Below are positions 58,101-64,000 of a stretch of DNA of 64,000 nucleotides, one piece after another. The notes below the pieces were generated by a model. That model searched no databases. It worked only from the letters and a program-made list of their open reading frames with translations, and was not told the origin of the DNA. Each line of letters begins with the position of its first letter. Positions within the stretch are counted from its first letter, which is position 1. The stretch spans positions 39,830,873 to 39,894,872 of the forward strand of contig OW388291.1 of assembly GCA_936450465.1 (NCBI GenBank). The letters are read 5' to 3'. Source of the stretch: Gibbula magus (Eukaryota > Mollusca > Gastropoda > Trochida > Trochidae). Made by a program: the position numbers and the translations under genes.

Positions 58101-59551
58101 CTGATATATGACTTTTAAAACTTGAATATATAACTTTTAAAAGTTGAATATACAACTTTTAAAACTTTTAATTTCATCTTTACAAGTTGTAATTACAACT
58201 TTTAACCTTGAATATTCAACTTTTTAAAGTTGTAATTACAACTTTTTTTTTTAAATGTTGTCACCGAGTTTGGCCCTTGTAGGCTTTCGTAACATACAGA
58301 TATCTTGGTATTATATTCTCTTATACTTCTAAAATGAATCATTGTGCAGCTGATCTAGCCCTACGGGCTAAACGCGCATTGATGGAAATTGTACATAATT
58401 TAAATAAGTTGAATACAGTTGACCCTTCTGTGTTTTTTAAAATATTTGATTCACAGGTTCAACCTATCTTACTTTACGGTTCCGAGGTGTGGGGACTTGA
58501 AGATTTGAAAAAATCGAAAGTGTACATATGTTGGCATGTAAAATGTTTCTTAATGTTGGTAAACAAACGCCAAATGCTATAACCTACGGCGAATGCGGCC
58601 GGTATCCATTATATATCAACGCCTTATGTCGGGTTGTTAAATATTGGTTGAAACTAATTGAAATGCCTGATAGTAGAACACCTAAGAAATCATATGATAT
58701 GTTGGTAAATTTAGACAACTATGGATACTCAAACTATGTCTCATCAATGCGAATGTTGTTATTTAACCATGGATTTGGTTTTGTGTGGATTAGCTAATCA
58801 GTTGGCAATAAGTTGTTATTTCTTCAAAGATTGAAGGATGTTGCTATAAATATGTTTTATCAGTCATGGACTAGTGTTTTACATAATAGTACAAGATATA
58901 GATTGTATAAGGAGTATAAAAGCCTTTTGTCTCCAAAAAAATATTTAACTGCAATAACCGTGAGAAAATATAGAAATGTATATATAAGATTAAAAGCCAC
59001 ATTACTAAGACTAAAAGCAAATGAAGGCAGATGGTCCAATATTGATTACTGTTTAAGAATATGTCCACTTTGTAATTTAGACGTGGAAAATGAATATCAT
59101 TTTTTACTTGTATGTGAAAAATATAGTGATCTTAGAAAACAATATTTTCCACCCTATTTTTGTACTAACCCAAATATGTTTCAGTTTAAATGCCTCATAA
59201 TGACAGACAAAGATGCTATGATGTTTAATATTTGTAAATATGTGTATCACAGCCTCCTAAAAAGGCATGTAACCCTAGGGTTATAACTTTTGTATTATTG
59301 AACTTGGAATGTGTTATTATTTGTACATGTACATGCCCTAAACACATGAATAAACATACTTGACTTGACAGTAACTGTAAAGAGTAACTAGTCAGAGCTT
59401 CATAACACCTTTTTTCTTGTTTTCCTGTTTACCAATGTAAAGGTAATAATGATAGGAAAATACATAGAACTGATGATTTCTAAATAAAGACATATTAACG
59501 GGTGTTTCATTCGGTCTATGTCATAGAGTATTTTGAAAGAACCCTGCTTAC

Positions 59552-59738
59552 CTTTCCTATAAAATCCAAGAAAATCTTCTTTGAAATGAAATTTCATTTG
59601 AGGAATATCCTTTTTAGCTGTTTTCTGGGCGTTCTTCAATTTCTCGAATCCACAAGCATCAACAATCTTCTCACAGAGCTCGGGACTTGTTGGTTTACAC
59701 AGGAACTCTGACAGGTGCTTGATTGTCTCCACCGGGCT
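59552..59738 (-). other. Sulfotransferase exon 4
   Basis: Acceptor ATAAAAG|AGCCCG; encodes VETIKHLSEFLCKPTSPELC through DFLGFYRK; donor GGAAAG|GTAAGC. Confidence 0.85.
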
Positions 59739-59739
59739 C

Positions 59740-60250
59740 TTTTATATATATATATATGAATAGAATTTTGCAGAAAATAAACTAAGAAGATAGTTCCGTC
59801 CCATTAGAATATTAACGTTCATTATTACATTAGACTTTGTTATTTGTATCGTATATTTCGGATTATGTCCGAGAATATATTTGGTCAACTATATACTTTT
59901 CTATATAATTTATACTGGCAGATCTGAAAATAATATCAATTGGAATTCTCAATGAAAGGTCGCAAACACATAGACCATTATGCTACTCTCATCAGCCATA
60001 AACGCTTCTTATTTCCAGAAACATGAACTTTTGCTATTCATTTCATATCGTTCTCGGTTCCAGACATACAAAATCCTAATTACCATTTCATAAGCTTCTC
60101 ATTTCTTGAAAAAATGAAATCTTGCTATCTATTTCATATGGTTCCCAGGTCCACACATTCGACATCTTACTAACCTGTTCATACACAGCTCACTTACAGA
60201 TACACGAAATCTTACTGTCCATTTCATAACCCTCTTTGTTCCAGACACAC
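59740..60250. other. Sulfotransferase intron 3
   Basis: No gene within. TTCATA-CCATTTC-like segments recur near 60030, 60080, 60120, 60175 and 60215 (CCAGACACAC, CAGGTCCACACATTC), a degenerate tandem repeat of roughly 45-60 bp. Confidence 0.45.
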
Positions 60251-60254
60251 TCGC

Positions 60255-60358
60255 CGTTTTTAGGTCCTCATAAAATATATTCAGTATGGGGAGATCCGGA
60301 TTACTTTCCTCAACTTGTCTCCAGTCCTTGATATAATTAGGGTAGGATCCTTCTGGAA
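60255..60358 (-). other. Sulfotransferase exon 3
   Basis: Acceptor GCACGCACAG|TTCCAG; encodes PEGSYPNYIKDWRQVEESNP to FYEDLKT. The only phase-compatible donor seen is GC-type. Confidence 0.8.
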
Positions 60359-60919
60359 CTGTGCGTGCAAATACATTATGTTTATTCACATTTTATCTGA
60401 ATAGTAATACAAAGATACCATCGATATATTTTAGTTCTTTGATATTAACATTTGATATGAATCTTGTTTATGAAATAAATAAAGAACGCACAGCTTGTTT
60501 CACTTGTTATGATTGAAGGTGGTACAACTTAATCAATGTATTGTACATGTATAATGCCTAACATACATGTATATAGTTCTACCCGAAATCATCTCAATTC
60601 CAACTGTCGTCCAATCAACAAGCTGTTGGTAGCTGTTTGTAAGACATTGGCGATCCTGTTCACATTAAGAATTGATCATTTCGTAACAGGCTAAATCCAC
60701 CCGCTTAGACATAAACATCTAGACAAAAAGACATTCAAGAAATTCAAAATCAGAAGTACATTATTGTTTATTATTATTCGGAACCCAGATGTATTGTATG
60801 GAGATACCGTCTACAGGTGATAACATTTATACACATTGTTTGATTCAGATGTATACCACTGCTTCTAGATGTAAGTTGCATGTTTAAGGAATCGAAATAA
60901 TATGTATTCTATACATTAC

Positions 60920-61232
60920 CTCTCCCCTGCATAAACAATTCTGCAAACTCCCCATATGTTCCCTCAAAGCCCCTCGGAGGCCTGACAGCATTGAAATGAT
61001 GGTACATGGAGACGCTGACATCCTTGGGGTTCCTCATCACATGGATTATTTTTGTCTTCTTTTCAACAAGCTGGGAGGGAAGATGGCGGAAGCAGCTGTG
61101 ACTATTCAGGACTCTTGGGGAGGGCATGTCGGCCGCCTTCTCAAACTTGGGCATCCCAAGCATAGCGATTTCCTTCACATGTGGACTGTATTCAGTACTG
61201 CCGTTCTGCGATCTCCCACAACCAGTGTGTGC
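60920..61232 (-). other. Sulfotransferase exon 2 (frameshifted)
   Basis: Acceptor TTTTACAG|GCACAC; donor GGGAGAG|GTAATG. The exon is one base off the length needed to connect both neighbours; the discordance lies between WLWEI and NGSTEYS. Confidence 0.8.
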
Positions 61233-61635
61233 CTGTAAAAGTATAAGCAATATTTGTGAAAAAATGGCACCTCAAGAAAACATACTGAACCACAATACTA
61301 ACATATAATGATCAACTGGCAGTGTGTGTTCATATGGACCACATATTCCCCTGTGTAAATACAGCATGCAATCACACATGTCCGATGGGACCGGCAGTTC
61401 AACAGTCCATCGGTCCACCAGTACAACAGTCTGGCAGTCCATCAGACCATCAGCATACAATTAAGGTATTAAGATGCTATGACAGAATGATAGTACTGCG
61501 CTCTTCTGTTTCCTTATAGGAACAATACATGTATAATACATTTACCATGCTAGATGTTTTATCAGGATATCAAACTCGTTCCCTCTCATATAAAGGTTAT
61601 GTCCCCGTGATATCTAGAAGCACATCAATACTGAC

Positions 61636-61820
61636 CACACTTTGGGTAGGCTGCAATTAGGACATCATCGTCCCTAAGCTGGAAGTCCTGAACACGTTTA
61701 TTCTCGATCTCGTACTGCTCCAGAGTCTTCCCCTCCTCATACGGCTTGAGCACACCGTCCATCAGGAACATCCTCCACCCATGTCCCGCCGCGTTTCGGT
61801 AGTCAAGAATATCTTCAGGT
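61636..61820 (-). other. Sulfotransferase exon 1 of those visible
   Basis: Acceptor-like TTCTGTTCAG|ACCTGAAG upstream, so a further 5' exon may exist; encodes DYRNAAGHGWRMFLMDGVLK through VLIAAYPKC; donor TGTG|GTCAGT. Confidence 0.8.
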
Positions 61821-61904
61821 CTGAACAGAATAAGTACGTTTATAAACAGCGGGAAATAGTATGTGTAGGTCGAGGATCTGTCAATCCATAAAATCCACTA
61901 CCTT

Positions 61905-62100
61905 TGTCGGTCCGCGTTCTGGTAGTCAAGGATACCATCCACCCTGGACCATCAGAGAATGTGGAATAGAGTTAGGTTCTTTGCAAACAAAGATACCAAA
62001 TCAGATAGGGTAATCTTGACGGTTATAAAAAAGAAAATATTCCACCCATGTCCAGCAGCGTTATGGTAGTTGTTAACTTCATCGTTCTGTCTGAGGTAAA
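61905..62100 (-). repeat. Two exon-1-like sulfotransferase fragments
   Basis: On the minus strand CTTGACTACCAGAACGCGGA (61912-61931) and AACTACCATAACGCTGCTGG-ACATGGGTGGA (62040-62075) resemble CTTGACTACCGAAACGCGGC-GGGACATGGGTGGA of the real exon 1. They are short and degenerate; likely relics of local exon duplication. Confidence 0.55.
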
Positions 62101-62755
62101 TAGTCATAAATCTCTACAACATTTAATTTTGTTTTTAAATTATACTCATGGTCATAAAGCAATACAGTCATCTGTTCTTAAGGTCAGCAGTCTTTTGCAT
62201 GATTGATTCTATATTTAAATTATAGTTAAATTACCACGGTTCACGCGTTGTTATTTAAAGGCATACACATCTCCATAAATCAAAATCAAGGCTCTCTCTA
62301 TGGAAAGTCTAAAATTTATCATTGGCCCACACCTGACTGGCTGACAAACGTCGATGGGGTTGGACCAAACACCATAATAGGCGATCATCTTTGGCGTTTG
62401 TTAGATAAGAACGTCCAGGAATGTGTTTAAGACCCACATTACGACTGTTTCTGTGTACTTTTTAATAGTCCTCCATACACTGCTTTTGTAATGACCAGCT
62501 GCATACAGCACACGGATAGAGGCAGGAATAGTCCACCAGACACTGATTTCCATCAATATTTTATTTGGATACAAATGATATTGGATAGTGTAACATTTGT
62601 GAACAATCCAACTTTTACGCTATGGCAATTTATTCCAATTAAACACGTTCTTTGTGTGTTTGACCTCAATTAAAAGTCATTAGATTATGATAAAACTGCT
62701 AATAGCAATCAGAATCAGAAACAGCTGTTATATTTTCATATAAATATACAGAGGG
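62101..62755. other. Intergenic, no gene recognised
   Basis: A 60-codon plus-strand frame at 62248-62430 has no recognisable motif. Nothing else seen. Confidence 0.45.
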
Positions 62756-62756
62756 T

Positions 62757-64000
62757 AAACTTACTACAAACATCCTGGCATTGTACAGGCCTCCACCTTC
62801 AGCGAAAAATAAACCTATTTTTGATCAGTTCTATGATGAATTCTCAACCTGCTTTTAAACAAAATGTACGACACGATCTAGAAAAGTTGTTCTCGGAGAT
62901 TTCAACATTGACTTTGGCAATACAACTTGTGCACAAACTGTGAGAATGTCTAAACTATTCAAAAGTCTAGGATGTATCCGAGTAGTATCTTGCCCACACA
63001 CAATCGTGGTAATTGTTGGGACTGGGTAGTTACTTTTGGTGACCCGTATTCTGTCCTAAATCTTTGTGTCAAAGACATTCAAATATCTGACCATTTCGTT
63101 GTCTCATTCGACCTTGATACCGACAGGCCTCCACTCCCGAAGAAGTTTGATTGTAGGAATCTAAAAAATATAGATTGTGATGCTTTTAGATCTGATTCGT
63201 TAAACTCTAATCTCATACAAAATCCACCGTCTGATATCAATGAACTCGTTGAAAGATACAACTCACAACTCTCACCGAACTCTTAAACAAGTATGCTCCA
63301 CTCAGATCTAAGCGACCGTCCTGTTACACCATGGACTGTATCACCTGAAGTTATTTCAGCAAAGCGTCGTCGTGCTGAGAGAGCTTGGAGACGTTCTCAT
63401 CTTGAGCTCCATAGGCAAATTTACTGTGTGGTATGGAATAATGTAACTTCTCTGATCAGACAAGCCAAGCAGACGTCACTGAACTCTCAGATCCAATGTC
63501 AGATACTGTATCATTGTACAGACTCATGTCTCGGCTTCTTTGCAAAGAATTCACTCTGCCCAAAACTGACTCTCAAGACACCCTGCCTAACGATTTCAAA
63601 CTTCTGCAACGTCTGAGAATGGAATCCCGATTGATGGAAAAGCCTTAGAATGGATAACATCTTACCTGACTTACAGAAGTGGTGTAAACATATTTTTATT
63701 CAAGAAATGAATATGGATCGGTAAACAAGCCGCAATGGCTTATATAATACCTCTCCATTACAAAATAAATACAACAAATATTATTAATAAACATACACTA
63801 AATAAACTTACAGAAGTCAATGTGTAGGGATTGGCAGCATCTCATCTGACCCATCAAACCTAACATGTGATGTTCCACAATGATCCGTGATAGGACCGAT
63901 GCTTTTAACCTTATACATGAAGGATTTTGGTAATATCGTCGATGAACATGACGTGGATAGGCATCACTACGCAGACGACTCCCAAGTCTACAGATTCATT
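62757..64000 (+). pseudogene. CR1/L2-like LINE, truncated by the window end
   Basis: Plus-strand broken ORF2. Endonuclease domain: LALYRPPPS (62778), VVLGDFNIDFG (62893), PTHNRGNCWDWVVTF and SDHFVVSFDLD (63000-63120). The linker follows, with RRRAERAWRR and LHRQIYCVVWNNVTSLIRQA. RT palm: SVIGPMLLTLYMKDFGNIVD and YADDSQVYRF at 63880-64000. A large part of the RT between 63600 and 63640 is deleted, several frame changes occur, and a short insertion sits at 63680-63805. Continues beyond the window. The separate RT type (GPMLLTLYMxD...YADDSQVY) distinguishes it from the LINE at 55 kb. Confidence 0.82.
63680..63805 (+). mobile_element. 126-bp retroposed insert with 11-bp target duplication
   Basis: ACTTACAGAAG occurs on both sides (63669-63679 and 63806-63816). 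The insert begins TGGTGTAAACATA and ends in an AT-rich tail ATACACTAAATAA. Size and duplication length fit a SINE or a severely 5'-truncated LINE copy. Confidence 0.7.

Larger units (their letters stand above)
56661..58291. mobile_element. Element C: TACGAAAGCC transposon inside the LINE
   Basis: Left end TACGAAAGCCTACAAGGGCC, right end GGCCCTTGTAGGCTTTCGTA; similarity continues to TGACAACATTT (about 39 bp). Perfect 6-bp duplication ACATAC at 56655-56660 and 58292-58297. Removing one copy and the insert restores the LINE frame across NTY|RYLG, proving the boundaries. The inside is entirely tandem repeats plus a hairpin; no coding capacity. Confidence 0.93.
55137..59390 (+). mobile_element. 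LINE inserted in the sulfotransferase intron
   Basis: 5'-truncated non-LTR retrotransposon, antisense to the host gene. In order: linker region (55140-55523), RT fingers (INHLKNGKSPGNDTITCEML, 55640), palm motif FVDFKKAFDSV (56155), FVDDVILVSD at the YxDD site (56460), WGLSVNLNKT, then after element C the thumb (YRYLGIIFS) and a C-terminal zinc-knuckle-like CPLCNLDVENEYHFLLVCEK (59070). In-frame stops (for example 55520, 56344) and a MITE at 55891 disable it. Ends AATAAACATACTTGACTTGAC. No endonuclease remains. Confidence 0.88.
54930..61820 (-). pseudogene. Cytosolic sulfotransferase (SULT family), five exons, one frameshift
   Basis: PAPS-dependent sulfotransferase. Exons on the minus strand: 61636-61820, 60920-61232, 60255-60358, 59552-59738, 54930-55036; together about 298 codons, the usual SULT length. 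In order: YPKCGTHW (PAPS 5'-phosphosulfate loop, split by a phase-1 intron), NSH with the likely catalytic His, VMRNPKDVSVSMYHH (3'-phosphate binding), FYEDLKT, and C-terminal RKG plus QIGDWKN. Donors are GT, except exon 3, which appears to use GC (ACG|GCGAGT). Exon 2 does not keep frame: GTHWLWEI and GSTEYSPHV lie in different frames (near 61205), so either this is a recent pseudogene or one base is wrong. The initiator Met is uncertain (MFLMDGVLKP in exon 1, or an upstream exon). Substrate unknown. Confidence 0.85.

Overview
This is an AT-rich, intron-containing animal (metazoan) window. There are no bacterial gene arrays or operons. Protein-coding signal is sparse and is dominated by a divergent family of apparently single-exon seven-transmembrane (7TM) receptors, a multi-exon cytosolic sulfotransferase, several LINE and Tc1-like fragments and a Ty3/Gypsy-like remnant. 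A tandem cluster of intronless orphan class A receptors among young transposons suggests a lophotrochozoan, perhaps a mollusc, but that assignment is inference with low confidence.

Layout. 0-2.1 kb: dispersed repeat and tRNA-derived SINE relics. 2.1-6.5 kb: a 4.4-kb foldback transposon (element A) carrying nested insertions (a hairpin MITE, and a LINE that itself holds another MITE). 7.2-8.8 kb: intact receptor G1 (minus) with its 5' flank. 8.76-10.64 kb: a dead Tc1-like element. 12.7-21.9 kb: plus-strand receptor relics G2 (broken), a 5' receptor fragment, G3 (one in-frame stop) and G4 (one frameshift). 22.4-25.6 kb: a duplicated block whose two copies differ by a hairpin MITE. 26.2-54.0 kb: three head-to-tail units of about 9-10 kb, each with a minus-strand receptor (G5 and G6 intact, G7 with a nonsense codon), a 2.5-2.9 kb foldback transposon (element B) and a Gypsy-like integrase/env remnant. 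54.9-61.8 kb: a five-exon sulfotransferase on the minus strand; its last intron holds a 4.2-kb LINE, which is interrupted by element C (1.6 kb), which contains a further hairpin. 62.8-64 kb: a second, CR1/L2-like LINE running off the end.

The most unusual signal is shared by elements A, B and C. All end in TACGRAAGC. B and C are flanked by perfect 6-bp target duplications (GCATGG, ACATAC), confirmed by empty sites or by the interrupted reading frame. All carry tandem arrays with an exact 21-bp period, two DNA helical turns. In A and B the unit is a fixed 11-mer GATACTAAGTC joined to a 10-bp element-specific palindromic part; C uses related units built round AGATCT and TTGTAATTACAA. This looks like one transposon superfamily (possibly IS3EU-like) with exchangeable palindromic modules. 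No transposase for it is visible here.

The receptors G1, G4, G5, G6 and G7 share coding sequence and 5' flank. In G5-G7 element B has split that flank about 190-200 bp upstream of the start codon. A plausible history is: receptor duplication, one B insertion, duplication of the receptor+B+Gypsy unit, then a second duplication giving units 2 and 3.
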